Shown piece after piece: positions 11,820-24,964 of a stretch of DNA of 64,000 bases (its first letter is position 1; every line of letters begins with the position of its first letter). The stretch comes from Mycoplasmopsis agalactiae PG2 (GTDB lineage: Bacteria; Bacillota_I; Bacilli_A; Mycoplasmatales; Metamycoplasmataceae). Location of the stretch: assembly GCF_000063605.1 (NCBI RefSeq), contig NC_009497.1, positions 62,001 to 126,000 on the forward strand, written 5' to 3'. The notes beneath the pieces are model-generated. The model made no database searches. It saw nothing but the letters and a program-made list of their open reading frames with translations, and was not told the DNA's origin. A program made the position numbers and the translations under genes.

Positions 11820-12792
11820 ATCAAAGTTAACACTCAAAGAAACACAACAAGCCATCCAGGATCTTAAATTTGCATTTACCAAAAAGCTTAACCAAGAGTT
11901 AAACTTAACAAGAGTGTCTGCCCCCTTATTTGTTACATCAAACTCAAAAATTAACGACGGATTAAACGGGGATATTCCTGTTATTTTTTCACCAAATAAA
12001 TGAAGCGAGAACATTGAAATTGTTCATTCATTAGCTAAGTGAAAAAGATCGGCTTTATCAAGATATAAATTTTTACCAGGCGAAGGGCTATGAACAGATA
12101 TGAATGCAATTCGCAAGGATGATGAAGTTGATTATAAGCATTCATTATATGTGGATCAGTGAGATTGAGAATTAATCATAAACAAAGAGGATAGGAATAT
12201 TAATTTCCTTAAGAAAATTGTCGAAACTATCTATAAATCAATTAGATACGTCGAAAACAAAGTCAACTTTAAATACCCTGCTTTATCTCAAAAACTTCCA
12301 GTGAACTTAACATTTATTAGCTCTGAACAGCTATATAGAGAGTATCCAAGTGTCAGTCCTGAAGAAAGAGAAAATATAGTAGCAAGAAAATATGGAGCAG
12401 TCTTTATTTATAAAATTGGTCACACTTTGCCTGATGGATTGCCACATTCAAAAAGAGCGTTTGATTATGATGACTGAAATTTAAATGGTGATTTAGTTTT
12501 CTATGATGCTGTTAATGATGCAGCATTAGAAATTTCATCAATGGGTATTAGAGTTGATGCTGATTCATTAACAAAACAAGCAAAAATTTGCAATAAAACT
12601 GATAACGATATGGGTGAATATCATAGAGCTATACTTACTCAAAAATTACCTTACACAATCGGTGGTGGAATTGGACAAAGCAGACTAAGTATGTTTTTAT
12701 TAGAAAAGAAACATATTGGTGAAGTTCAAGCAAGCGTTTGACCAGATGAACACAAAGAATCATTTGAAAAACAAGGCGTTAACTTACTTTAA
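11812..12792 (+). CDS. asnA: Aspartate-ammonia ligase
   Basis: This 326-residue ammonia-dependent asparagine synthetase of the class II aaRS-like fold carries the AsnA blocks [44 protein letters not shown]-equivalent regions and the C-terminal [18 protein letters not shown]. The ATG at 11812 is chosen because GGAG at 11802-11805 lies 6 bases ahead; an in-frame ATG at 11800 is an alternative. It makes Asn from Asp, ammonia and ATP. It is followed by a terminator. Confidence 0.96.
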
Positions 12793-12803
12793 TCAAATTT
12801 TCC

Positions 12804-12829
12804 AAAAAGCCTATAAAACAGGCTTTTTT
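12804..12829 (+). terminator. Terminator of asnA
   Basis: The stem AAAAAGCCT / AGGCTTTTT ends in a T6 run. Its loop region contains one copy of the CTATAAAAYAG motif. Confidence 0.9.
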
Positions 12830-12906
12830 GTTTTATTAAGCAACTTTTTAAACAATTTATAACATAAAAATAAAGAAATTAATTTTATATATAGATTTAG
12901 TCTTAA

Positions 12907-12912
12907 TATAAT
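12907..12912 (+). promoter_or_regulatory. -10 element of polC, possibly leaderless
   Basis: A perfect TATAAT ends only 6 bases before the polC ATG. There is no Shine-Dalgarno. Transcription would start at or next to the ATG. Confidence 0.5.
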
Positions 12913-12918
12913 ATATAT

Positions 12919-15900
12919 ATGAGTTCTGTTGGTTATAAAAGATTTGAAGCATTTTGCAAGGCTAACAACATAGAAATTAATAGCGAATTACAAGGAACCG
13001 AACTGGTTCTTTTTAATCAAAAATATGATGATAATTCAAATGAGAAGCTCAAAATAGAGTTTCGTTTTAAAAATCCTATTTCATATGAAACTATTAAAAA
13101 AATAAAGTCATTTATACGTTTAAACAAGGATAGATTAGACGTATCTTTTGTTGTTTCAAACGATTCATACAATAAAAATAGTATCTTACAATATGTTTAT
13201 CAAATAATAGACAAAACACGTTTTAAGACTTTGAATCAGATTAATTGGGAAAACAAGTTTTATGTAGATGACAACCATACTGGCCACTTTGAAAACATTG
13301 ACAGAGACTTTGAAAATCAATATGGGATTTTGTTAAGCAAGTTGCTTAATAAACTCAAAGAATATGGATTTGTTTTGCTCAATTTTTCTTATGACTATAT
13401 TCAATCTTCTCCAGAAAGCTACTCAAAATCGGAGGAAGCAGCAAAACAAAATGAAAAAATAAAGCAAGAGCTCTTGAAAAAAATGATTGAACTAGATTCA
13501 TCTTCTGATAAATATGATTCTTATAACTCAAACCCACTTAAAGTAAAAAGAAACTTTAATAAAAGCTATACAACTTATTCAATAAAAGATTTAGCTACTG
13601 CCCCAAACAGAATAAATGTTGAGTTTGTGGGGTTATTATTTGCATCTAAAAAAAGTTTTTCTAAAAATAAAAAACTTACCATTCAGTTTAAAGTTAGTGA
13701 TTTTCAAAGTGCAGTTAACTGCACATGATTTTTAGACACTGACTGACTTAGCAATGAGCAAAAAAACTTAATTAATCCAGATAATCAATCGTGAGTAAAA
13801 GTTAAGGGATCAATTCCAAGTGCTGAAAAAATTAAGGGCAACAACTTCTTTATTTATGTTGATTCCCTTGAATTAACTGATTCTCCTTTAAACATTAAAG
13901 AGGATATAGTAAGCGAAGATAGGAAGAGAGTTGAGTTTCATATTTCGACAAAAATGAACACAATGGATGGTCTTTTTAATGCTGATGATTTTGTAGAAAG
14001 AGCAAAAAGATGAAAAATGCCTGCAGTTGGCATAATGGACACTGATGGTGCTCAAGGATATCCAAAGTTATTTAATAAAGCTAAAAAAGCCGGAATAAAA
14101 GCTATTTATGGAACTGCTTTTACTACTATAAATAAGGCAAATGAGGCAATTTTGGGAAATGTTCCAAATGGCAACTTTAAAGACTATTCATATGTGTCAT
14201 TTGACATTGAAACAACAGGTTTAAGTCCCAAATTTCATGAAATAATTGAATTTGGTGCTGTAGATATTAATCAGGATTTAAAAGTTGGAGAAGTAACTCA
14301 ATTTTTCATTAAACCGCAAGCAAAAATAGGTGCTTTTACAACTGAGCTTACTGGTATCACTCAACAAATGCTTGATTCTGAAGGATTAAGTATAAAAGAT
14401 GGCTTACAAAGAATTTATGATTGCTTAGATGGCAAAGTTGCAATTGCACACAATGCAAAGTTTGACTTTAATTTTTTAAAAGAGCAATTTAGACTTAATA
14501 ATGTACCGTTCCCAAATGTTACAGTTATTGATACTTTAATAGCTTCTAGAATAGGCTTTCCAAATTACAAAAGGCATAAATTAGAAGATGTTACATCCAG
14601 ACTTGGTGTTGTTTATGATCCAAACGTTGCACACCGTGGGGATTATGATGCTAAAGTTCTTGCAAATGTTTGAGTTAACATAATTTCTGAGCTAAATTCT
14701 AAAAATATATTTACTTTTGAAGACTTAGGCAACTTTACTTCTAATGATTTATATGCAAAAATGCACGGCTATGAAGTTTCAACTATTGCTTTAAATAACA
14801 AAGGATTAAAAAAGCAATTTGAGCTTATAACAGATTGCTTAACTAAAAAATTTATAAATGGCCCAATAACTTTTAAAGAGGATTTTGTCAACTTAGATAG
14901 ATCTGACGTTTTAGTAGGATCAGGAACTTTAAAAGGCCTTTTGATTGATAAGTACTTTTACTCTTCGCATGATGATTTTATAAAAGAATTAAAACATTAT
15001 GACTTTATTGAAATCCCAGCACCGCAATGCTTCGAGCACTGAATAAAATATGGCTTCATAACTACTAAGCAGCTACATGATGGCTTAAGTGAAATTATTT
15101 CTGAAGCTAAAAAACATTCAAAAATTTGTATAGCTACTGCTGATGTAAAATACCTAGATCCATGGGATAAAGAAATTTTTATGTCCTTAGTTTATGCTAA
15201 AGGTATAAAGAATGCAAGACATTACTTATTTGACTATAAAAAAGCCGAAGAAGGAAAATTAGTTATACCAAATCAAAGGTTTTTAACTACCGATGAAATG
15301 TTAGAACAATTTGCTTTTTTAAATGATAAAAAGCTAGCTGAAGAAATTGTTATTGACAATACTCAAAAAATTGCCAATATGGCCGAAAATATTGAAGTAA
15401 TAAAAACTGGCTTATTTACACCAGAATTCGACGATTCTAAGAAAAAATTACATGATTTAGTTTATAAAAATGCTCATGCAAAATATGGCGAAAACTTGCC
15501 TGAATTGATTCAAAAAAGAATTGACTCTGAACTTAATCCCATTATCAAATATGGTTTTGATGTGATTTATTGAATTAGTTATAAATTAGTTAAGCTGTCA
15601 ATTGACCAAGGTTTTATAGTAGGAAGCCGGGGATCAATTGGTTCATCTTTTGTGGCTTCATTAATTGGTATTTCTGAAGTTAATCCACTTGTGCCTCATT
15701 ATTGCTGTCCTAAGTGTAAGCATTTTGAAATAGCTAATGTTTCAGGTATCACTAGTGGATATGATTTGCCTGATAAGACTTGCCCACAGTGTCATACGAA
15801 AATTAAGGGCGATGGACAAAGCATTCCGTTTGAAACATTTTTAGGCTTCAATGCTGATAAAGTTCCTGATATTGACCTTAACTTTACCGGAGAATTTCAA

Positions 15901-17298
15901 GGCGTGGTTCACGAAGAAATCCTTAAGCTTTTTGGAGAAAGCCATACTTTTAGGGCTGGTACCATATCAAAAGTTGCTGAAAAAACAGCTTTTGGCTATG
16001 TAAAGTCATATGCTGAGCAAACTAGACAGAACATACCACAAATTTTTGTTGAGTTTTTAGCTAACAGAATTAAGGATGTTAAAAGAACAACAGGTCAGCA
16101 TCCTGGAGGAATAATTATTATTCCAAAGCAGTTTGATATTTTTGACTTTACCCCAATCAACTATCCAGCTAATGACCAAAGTTCTTCATGATTAACAACT
16201 CACTTCGATTACAAAGCAATTCATGATAATGTTCTAAAATTTGACATCTTAGGACATGATAACCCAACTTCAATTAAATTATTAGAGCAATACACTGGTA
16301 TAAATATTTATGACGTTCCCAAAAATGATGAAAGTGTTATAAAGCTTTTTAGCTCTACTGAACCAATGGGAATTAAACCTGATCAAATTTCAAATGAAAA
16401 AACTGGAGCTATTGGTTTGCCAGAATTTGGTACTTCTTTTGTTAGACAAATGCTTAATGATATTAAGCCAAAAACTGTAGCTGACTTAATTTCAATTTCG
16501 GGTCTTAGTCACGGAACTAATGTTTGAATAAACAATGCAGATGAGTTAGTTTTAGAAAAAGGCCGCAAGCTTAATGAAGTTGTTTGTTGTAGGGACGACA
16601 TTATGCCTATGCTAATTGCTAAAGGCATTGAACCTCTTATGTCATTTACTTTGATGGAAAAAGTTAGAAAAGGAAAAGGACTTTCGAACGAAGAAGTTGG
16701 GCTTTTAGAAAAACATAATGTTCCAGACTGGCTAATTAAAAGTATGCAAAAAATTGAGTACCTTTTCCCAAAAGCGCATGCTACCGCCTATGTTACAATG
16801 GCACTATGAATAGCCTGATTTAAGCTTTATGAACCTTTGGCATTTTATGCTAGTTATTTTACAGCTCACTCAAAAGCTGATGACATAGAAAATATGATTG
16901 ATAAGCCAAATGGTATTAAAGTGTCAAAAAGGCTTTATGAATTAAAGAAAACTGAAGACAGAAGTAATAAAGAAAATGATCTTATTGGTGTGTTCGAAGT
17001 TGCTGAAGAATTATATGCTCGTGGTTTTTATATATCTAATGTTGATATTGATAAATCACAAGCCGAAAAGTGATTAATTGATAAGGAAAGAGGCTGCTTA
17101 ATTCCGCCATTTTCAACAATTGAGAGCTTAGGGTCAGTTAAGGCAAACGATATTGTTAATGCCAGAGCAGAAAAAGCATTTTTATCTAAAGAAGATTTCA
17201 AAATTAGGACTGGAGTTTCTAAAACTGTTTTTGATACCATGAACAGAATGAAAATTTTAGATAGCCTAAATGATTCTGATCAATTAACTCTGTTTTAA
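12919..17298 (+). CDS. polC: DNA polymerase III alpha subunit, PolC type
   Basis: This 1459-residue Gram-positive replicative polymerase has an N-terminal OB-type domain, a split PHP domain (VEFHISTKMNTMDGL, then VGIMDTDGAQGYPKL) and the inserted 3'-5' exonuclease (VSFDIETTGLSPKFHEIIEFG and AIAHNAKFDFNF). The catalytic core has a VGSRGSIGSSFVASL segment, the zinc-binding CCPKCKHFE and TCPQCH pairs, and the DIDLNF metal-binding motif. It ends in QLTLF, a match to the sliding-clamp binding motif QxxLF. The length is normal. It acts in chromosome replication with DnaE and DnaN. Confidence 0.98.
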
Positions 17299-17311
17299 CC
17301 AATAAGCCTAT

Positions 17312-17343
17312 AAAATAGGGACATAAGTCATCCCTATTTTTTT
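17312..17343 (+). terminator. Terminator of polC
   Basis: A perfect 10-bp stem AAAATAGGGA / TCCCTATTTT with a 9-base loop continues into T's. The 5' arm overlaps one CTATAAAAYAG motif. Confidence 0.9.
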
Positions 17344-17394
17344 ATATTTATATTGTTGCAAAAACAAAAAAATTTACTATAATACTGTAACAGT

Positions 17395-17471
17395 GGTCGC
17401 GTAGCTCAGCAGGATAGAGCACAAGCCTTCTAAGCTTGTTGTCAGAGGTTCGAATCCTCTCGTGATCGCCA
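17395..17471 (+). tRNA. tRNA-Arg (anticodon UCU)
   Basis: A full cloverleaf folds. The acceptor arm is GGTCGCG with CGTGATC (two G-U pairs), the D-arm GCTC/GAGC, and the anticodon stem CAAGC/GCTTG with loop CTTCTAA. The T-arm contains GGTTCGAATCC. The CCA end is encoded. The anticodon TCT reads AGA, the main Arg codon in such AT-rich genomes. Confidence 0.97.
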
Positions 17472-17538
17472 TTTTTTTATTTTTGCAAGAAAAAATAAAA
17501 GTGACGCTTATTTTTATAATAAAATTTTATAACTGTGT

Positions 17539-17614
17539 GTTCACATAGCTCACCAGGTAGAGCACAAGCCTCCTAAGCTTGGGGTAATGGGTTCAATTCC
17601 CATTGTGAACGCCA
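17539..17614 (+). tRNA. tRNA-Arg (anticodon CCU)
   Basis: The acceptor arm GTTCACA pairs with TGTGAAC, the anticodon loop is CTCCTAA (anticodon CCT, reading AGG), the T-arm has GGTTCAATTCC, and CCA is encoded. The anticodon stem is identical to that of the tRNA-Arg(UCU) gene 67 bases upstream, which suggests an old duplication. Confidence 0.96.
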
Positions 17615-17707
17615 TTTTTTTATTCACTTTTATTAAGCAATGAGCATAATTTTGGGATTTTTTAAAAAAAGTTAAAAACTCATTAAAAAGCTTTAAAATT
17701 TATTAAT

Positions 17708-18921
17708 ATGAAAAATTTAGCAAATGAATTAAGACCTAAAACGTTGGACGATATTATTGGGCAAAAATCTGTTGTGGAGTTACTAAAAAAAGTTGCCAGA
17801 GATAAAATTTACTCAAGTTTTATATTTTTTGGTGAATCAGGCACTGGCAAGACATCAGCAGCAGTTGCACTAGCTAATGACTTAGGTCTAAAATATGATT
17901 ATTTTAATGCTTCAGTCAACTCAAAAGCTGAATTAATCAAGATGCTTGCGGATAATGACGTTTTAATAATTGATGAAATTCATAGGCTAAATAAAGATAA
18001 GCAAGATATTTTACTTTCATACTTAGAGTTTGACAAAATAATTATTTATGCAACAACTACGGAAAATCCTTATTTTAGAGTAAATCCAGCCCTAAGAAGT
18101 AGAATGCAAATTTTGCAATTTACTAAATTAAGCGAACAAGAAATGTTTGAAGGCATAAAACATAATTTAAAAAAGTATTTTCCTGATTACCAAATGGATG
18201 AATCAACAATTAAGGTGTTTGTAAAGTTATCTAATGGCGACTATAGATCATGTCTTAACAATTTGCAAATTTTGACTTTGATGAGTAAAAACAAGCAAAT
18301 AAGTTTAGATGACATTAAAAAATTCGTACCAAATATCTCGTTTTATAGTGATGAAAATTCATCAGCTCACTATAACAATCTTTCAGCTTTTCATAAATCT
18401 CTTCGTGGTTCTGATGTAGATGCAGCATTATATTACGGAGCAATTATTGTTAAGTCAGGTGATTTGCAAGGATTGTTTAGAAGGCTAATAGCATGTAGCT
18501 ATGAAGATGTAGGGTTAGCTGATCCTAATTTGCAAATTAGAGTAAAAAACGCTATTGATTGTGCTGAGTTACTTGGTTTACCTGAAGCAAGATTACCCAT
18601 TTTTTATGCGATTATATCTGTAGCCTTAGCGTCCAAGAGCAATTCAGTTTATGAAGCTATTTCAAATGTTGAAGGTTATATTAATCAAGGAAATATTTAC
18701 GATGTACCTAAATTTTTGCGTGATGGTCACTATGCATCAGCAGTTAAACTAGGAGATTCTATAGGTTATAAATATCCACATGATTTTCCTAATCACATTG
18801 TAAAACAGGAGTATTTGCCGAAAGAAGCTAAAGGAAATCAATTCTTTTTTCCAAAAGAAACCGATTCTAAGAAAATAACAGAATACTATAAGTTTATAAA
18901 ACAACTACAAGGAGAAAAATA

Positions 18922-18922
<1 letters not shown>
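17708..18922 (+). CDS. rarA: Replication-associated recombination protein RarA (MgsA) AAA+ ATPase
   Basis: This 404-residue AAA+ protein has Walker A GESGTGKTSA, Walker B VLIIDEIHRLNK, sensor-1 ATTTENPYF and the arginine-finger region NPALRSRMQ. Its C-terminal MgsA-type domain contains FHKSLRGSDVDAALYY and YPHDFPNHIVKQEYLP. The protein acts at stalled forks as a clamp-loader relative. There is no Shine-Dalgarno; a TAAAAT element lies about 10 bases upstream, so a very short leader is likely. Its TAA overlaps the pheS ATG. Confidence 0.95.
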
Positions 18923-19876
<954 letters not shown>

Positions 19877-19887
<11 letters not shown>

Positions 19888-20536
19888 GTTTGCTGAATTT
19901 ATTAACAATGAATCTCGAAAACCCTATTTTATAGAGTTAATGGCTTCTATAGACAAGGAAAAAAGTAAGTTCAATGTGTTTCCTAGCGACGAGAAAATAT
20001 TTGAGTGTCTTAAATATAGCAGTCCTGAGAAATTAAAACTAATTATTATTGGGCAAGATCCATATTACAAAAAAGGATTTGCTGATGGCTTAGCTTTTAG
20101 TACTGAAAGTTCAAAATGCCCAAAAAGTTTAGGAAACGTTTTATTTGAACTAAAAAAAGACTACCCGGAGGCTGTAATTGAGACATTTAGTCTAAAATCC
20201 TGAGCCAAAAATCACATTTTGCTACTTAATAGTGTGCTAACAGTTAGTGAAGACAGGCCAAATAGCCACAGTAATTTTGGATGAGAAATTTTTGTTTCTA
20301 ATTTATTAGATTTTATTTTAAAGCAAAATAAAAAAGTGATTTTTGGTGCTTGGGGCAACAAGGCCTTTTCATTAATTAAGGATAAAGTTGCAGAGGACAG
20401 AATAATATTTACTTCCCATCCTTCACCACTAAGTTATTCAAAAACAAAAAATAGTTTCAAGGATTCACATTTTTTCAAAAAAGTTAATGCAAAATTGACC
20501 AATCCAATTGATTTTAGCATTAGAAAGGAAAATTAA
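19877..20536 (+). CDS. ung: Uracil-DNA glycosylase (family 1)
   Basis: This 219-residue enzyme removes uracil from DNA. The water-activating motif reads GQDPYY (GQDPYH is usual), the Asp is retained, and the leucine-loop motif HPSPLS with the catalytic His is present. Other blocks are LLLNSVLTV and FGAWGNKA. It overlaps the pheS end by 11 bases and sits between pheS and pheT. The length is normal. Confidence 0.95.
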
Positions 20537-20537
20537 T

Positions 20538-22718
20538 ATGATCATTTCTCTTAGAGAAATCAATAAATATATGCCTGAAATAAATTTAGATAGCTCAATT
20601 GAAAAAAGTATAAACAACTTAGGCTATGAAGTTGAGAGCATAAAACAATTCAGTGATGTAAAGGGTATAAAATTTGGATATGTGCTTGATGTTTTTAAAA
20701 ATGAAAACAGCAAAAACCTTAATATTGTTAGCATAAAAACAAACACAGGCATTATAACTATCCAGACAACTGCTACAAATGTGAAAAAGAATCACTGAAT
20801 TGTTGCTTTTGTCGAAGGGGCAAGCAAAGGCGAGATAGTTTTTGGTAAAAAAGAAATGGCTGGCGTTGTCTCTAATGGAATGCTTGCAAGTTATTCAGAG
20901 TTAGGTTATGACAGTTCATTGCTACCATTTGATCCCAACGGTGTTATTTTATTGGACGATTCGTCAATTAATGAAGATTTAGATCCAATTAAATATTTTA
21001 ATTTAGACGACTACATAATTGATATTACTACACCAGCCAATAGAGCAGAAACCAATTCATATTATGTACTTGCTATGGAATTAGCGGCTTACTATAAAAC
21101 TAAATTTGTATGGCCAAATTTGCTACCAAAAGACAACTATCGTTTTAGAAGTAATATAAAAGTTTCTAAAAATGAAGCAACTGAATTAACATTTTTTGAA
21201 GCAAGACTTAAAAATAACAAAACAAGCTTAAAAGATATTTTGTTCTTAGCTAAGCACGGCATAAATGCAAAAGGTCTTTACGCTATTGATTTAACAAACA
21301 TTGCTCTTTTAGTTGCGGGAGTTCCATGTCATGTTTATGACAAAAATAAGATTGGGAAATCATTATCATGTTCTAAATTTAGTGGTGAACTTGAGATTTT
21401 AGGCGGCAAGAAAGTAAGTGTTTCTGATGTTCTTGCAATTAAAGATGAAACAGGCGTAATTTCTTTAGCATCAGTTATGGGTTGCGAAAACTCGGCAGTT
21501 GACGAGAATACTAAAGAAGTTGTATTTGAAGTAGGTTTATTTGATCCATTATTAGTTAGACATGGTGCTAGAGAAATCAAAATGGATACAGCCTCATCAA
21601 TTCAAGCAGGAAGAGCACTTAATTCACAAATTGTATTTAATGGAATTTCCTTTTTAAAGTATAAATCAGCCTTAGACTGTCAATCTGTTAGCCAGATTGT
21701 TAATATTCCCAAAGTTAAAAAAGGCAAATCAGTTATCCAAAGCAGAAAGAAATTATCAATCTATGCCAACTGTAACATTAAAGATTTATCAATATTTGAT
21801 GATGTAGAAAAAACTCTTAAAAAAATTGGTTTTTCAATGGACAAAAACAGAGTTATAGCTCCGACATACAGAAGCGATATACAGCATTATGAAGATGTGA
21901 TTGAAGAGTATTTTAGATTTTATGGATACAGCAATTTCAAACCCGAAGCACCAAAATTAGAATTATATAAAGTTGCACATTCAGTCGATAATAAAAATAT
22001 ACTTCAGTCGCTAGGCTATAACGAAATAAGAACTTTTAGTTTAATTTCTTCTGAAATGAACATACTTAATCCTTTTAATTTTGAAAGCACAGTTAAGTTA
22101 ATGACTTTTGTTTCTAAAGAAAGAGAAGAAGTTAGAAACTCTATAATTCCATCATTATTAGAATCTGCAGAATTTAATCTAAAAAGAAAAATAAACAATG
22201 TTTCATTATTTGAGCATGGAATGATTAATGACAATAAATTTGTTTATGGTCTATTATCAAATGAAAAGTCATTTGACGAAATTAAGCAAGATATTTATAA
22301 CTTTTTAAAAGTTGATAATTTAGAATTTATTCCTTTTAAAGATAATGAACTTATTCACCCTAATGTATCAGCAAAAATTATCTACAATGGCTGTTTTATA
22401 GGATGAATTGGAAAAGTACATCCATCATATAATGCTTCTAATTTTTGAGTTGCAGAATTTATGAATGTAAACAATAATTTAAAAGTTGAGTTTAATGTCT
22501 ATGACCCTAGTCCTTTAAAGTCAATAGACTTAACTTTCACAATTAATTCAAATGAAGCAATTGCATCAAAAATTAGTGAAATTAATGAAATATCTAAGTC
22601 ATTTAGCATTATGCAAATTGATTCATTTACTAATGGTGATAAAAGAAATGTAACACTAAGAGTAACTGGCAGTTTTGAAGAAATCAACAAGATTAATGAA
22701 ATTTTTAATAAAAAATAA
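20538..22718 (+). CDS. pheT: Phenylalanyl-tRNA synthetase beta subunit
   Basis: This 726-residue subunit starts at the ATG giving [13 protein letters not shown], just after ung; GGA is upstream. It has the EMAP-like tRNA-binding region (about residues 40-150), the B3/B4 editing core with GIAM-like blocks ([12 protein letters not shown] and [19 protein letters not shown]), a B5 domain, the catalytic-like domain ([13 protein letters not shown]) and a C-terminal FDX-ACB anticodon-binding domain ([15 protein letters not shown]). It completes the alpha2-beta2 enzyme. Confidence 0.96.
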
Positions 22719-22726
22719 GGGGAATT

Positions 22727-23992
22727 ATGTACAAGAAAATATCAATGAATGATAAAGAAATTGAGCATGCTATTAACAATGAAGTTGATAGACAAAATGA
22801 ACACATTGAACTTATAGCATCAGAAAATTATGTAAGTGAAGATGTTTTAACTGCTGTTGGAAGTGTTTTAACTAATAAATATGGAGAAGGCTATCCAGGC
22901 AAAAGGTACTATGGCGGCTGCGAAAATGTTGATGTTGTCGAAACACTTGCTATTGAAAGACTTAAAAAACTTTTTGGAGTTAAGTTTGCCAATGTTCAAC
23001 CATATTCAGGATCAGTTGCCAATGCTGCAGCTTTAGCTACACTAGCAAGCCAAGGCGACAAAATTATGGGGCTAGATTTAGCATCAGGCGGACATCTTAC
23101 TCATGGTTATAAAATAAGCTTTAGTGGTATTTTTTACAATTCAATAACTTATTCAGTTAATGAAGATGGTATTTTAGATTATGAAGCGATCAAAGAGCTA
23201 GCTATTAAAGAAAAACCAAAAGTAATTATTTGCGGTTATTCAGCATATTCTAGAATTGTTGATTTCAAGAAATTTAGAGAAATAGCCGATGCTTGTGGTG
23301 CAAAATTGATGGCAGATATAGCTCATATTGCTGGATTAATTGCGGGGGGAGTTCACCCATCACCAGTGCCTTATGCAGACATTATCACTTCAACAACCCA
23401 TAAAACTCTAAGAGGCGCTAGAGGCGCTATCATTATGACTAATGATGTAGAAATTGCTAAGAAAATGAATAGATGAGTATTTCCAGGTTATCAAGGCGGC
23501 CCACTATTTCATGCTATAGCAGGCAAGGCAGTTGCTTTCGGCGAGGCACTAAAACCTGAATATGCAGCATATGCAAAAAGCGTTGTTTATAATGCAAGAG
23601 AATTTTCTAATTACTTTATAAAACAGGGTGTTTCGATAGTTTCAGGGGGTACTGACAATCATTTATTTACAATAAATGTGAACAAAAGCTATGGCATTTC
23701 AGGATTGCAAGCTGAAAAGATATTAGGTAAATTTAATATAACTGTGAATAAAAATACTGTGCCATTTGACGAACTAAGTCCTGCTGTCACTTCGGGAATT
23801 AGAATAGGTACTGCAGCAATGAGCTCAAGAAAGTTTGCAAAATGAAAAGAACTAGGCGCTATTATGCATGAGATTTTGCAAAATTGTGTTGAATTTAGCG
23901 AAAATGAATCAAAGCATTTAGACAGAATTGCTGAACTTAAGAAACAAGTTGAAGCTCTTACTACTGAATTTCCAATTATCACAAAATATTAG
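22727..23992 (+). CDS. glyA: Serine hydroxymethyltransferase
   Basis: This 421-residue PLP enzyme converts serine to glycine and supplies methylene-tetrahydrofolate. Motifs: [53 protein letters not shown] and the PLP lysine segment [13 protein letters not shown]. Late blocks include [14 protein letters not shown] and [19 protein letters not shown] precedes the ATG, 8 bases after pheT. Confidence 0.98.
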
Positions 23993-24001
23993 GAAGTAAT
24001 T

Positions 24002-24961
24002 TTGAACATTAAATATTTGTATGATTCAAATAGCCCATATGAAAGTGGCTATTTGAAAACTGAAGATGGGATGCATGAAATTTACTATGAAGTTTCAGGC
24101 AATCCTGATGGAATACCAGTTTTATATATTCATGGAGGACCTGGTGCTGGCTGTAACGAAAACAGCAGAAGGCTTTTTAACCCAAAAGCCTATAAAATAG
24201 TTTTATTCGACCAAAGAGGGTGTGGAAAAAGTAAGCCATCAATGTCATTAATTAATAACACAACTTGATTTTTGATTAATGATATTGAGATGCTTAGAAA
24301 ACATCTAAAAATAGATAAATGAATGCTTTTTGGTGGTTCATGAGGCACAACATTAGCTTTGTGTTATGCAATTAATCATCCTGATAGAGTATCGCATATA
24401 GTGTTACGTGGACTTTTTTTAGGCATAAAGCATGATCTTATTTGACTTTATCAAGATGGTGCAAATAGAATGAATCCAGTAGATTTTGAAAGGTATATAG
24501 ACCTTGTTCCAGTTGATAAAAGAAATGATGTTATAAACTATTATCATAAGTTAATGAACGATAGCGATCCTAACATTAGAATTAAAGCGCTAAATGAATG
24601 AGCTAGATGGGAATCTGTTAACGTAAAATTGCTTGGTGGTGATTTTGATGAAACAGACATCAAGGCAAATAGCGAAATTGCGCTCATTGAAAATCATTAT
24701 TTTGTTAATAACTGCTTCTTTGAGGAAGGCTATATATTAAATAATATTCACAAAATTAAGCACATTTCAGCCGACATTATTCATGGTGCTTATGATTTAA
24801 TTTGCCAGCCATATGGTGCATATTTAGTGCATAAAAATATGCCTAATTCTACGCTTAAGATACTTAAAGACTCCGGTCATTCACAGTGGTCTGAAAGCAT
24901 TGTTTATGAGTTAGTTAAAGCTACTGATAAATATGCAATTGAGAATTTTATTAAAGGATAA
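24002..24961 (+). CDS. pip: Proline iminopeptidase (S33 family)
   Basis: This 319-residue peptidase releases N-terminal proline. It starts with TTG after AGGAAG. The alpha/beta fold markers are YIHGGPGAGC, LFDQRGCGKSKP, the nucleophile motif GGSWGTTLAL and the catalytic His in DSGHSQWSE. It fits peptide use by an organism that imports oligopeptides (opp operon in this window). The length is typical. It includes one CTATAAAAYAG motif at 24190-24200. Confidence 0.95.
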
Positions 24962-24964
24962 ATA

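Noticed and set aside
22499-22690. Opposite-strand ORFs inside pheT, glyA, fba, pdhD and others
   Set aside because: They are shadows of strong coding frames, with no ribosome sites and no recognisable domains.
22600-22760. T-box or glycine riboswitch before pheS or glyA
   Set aside because: The spacers are 0-10 bases and hold no structured leader.
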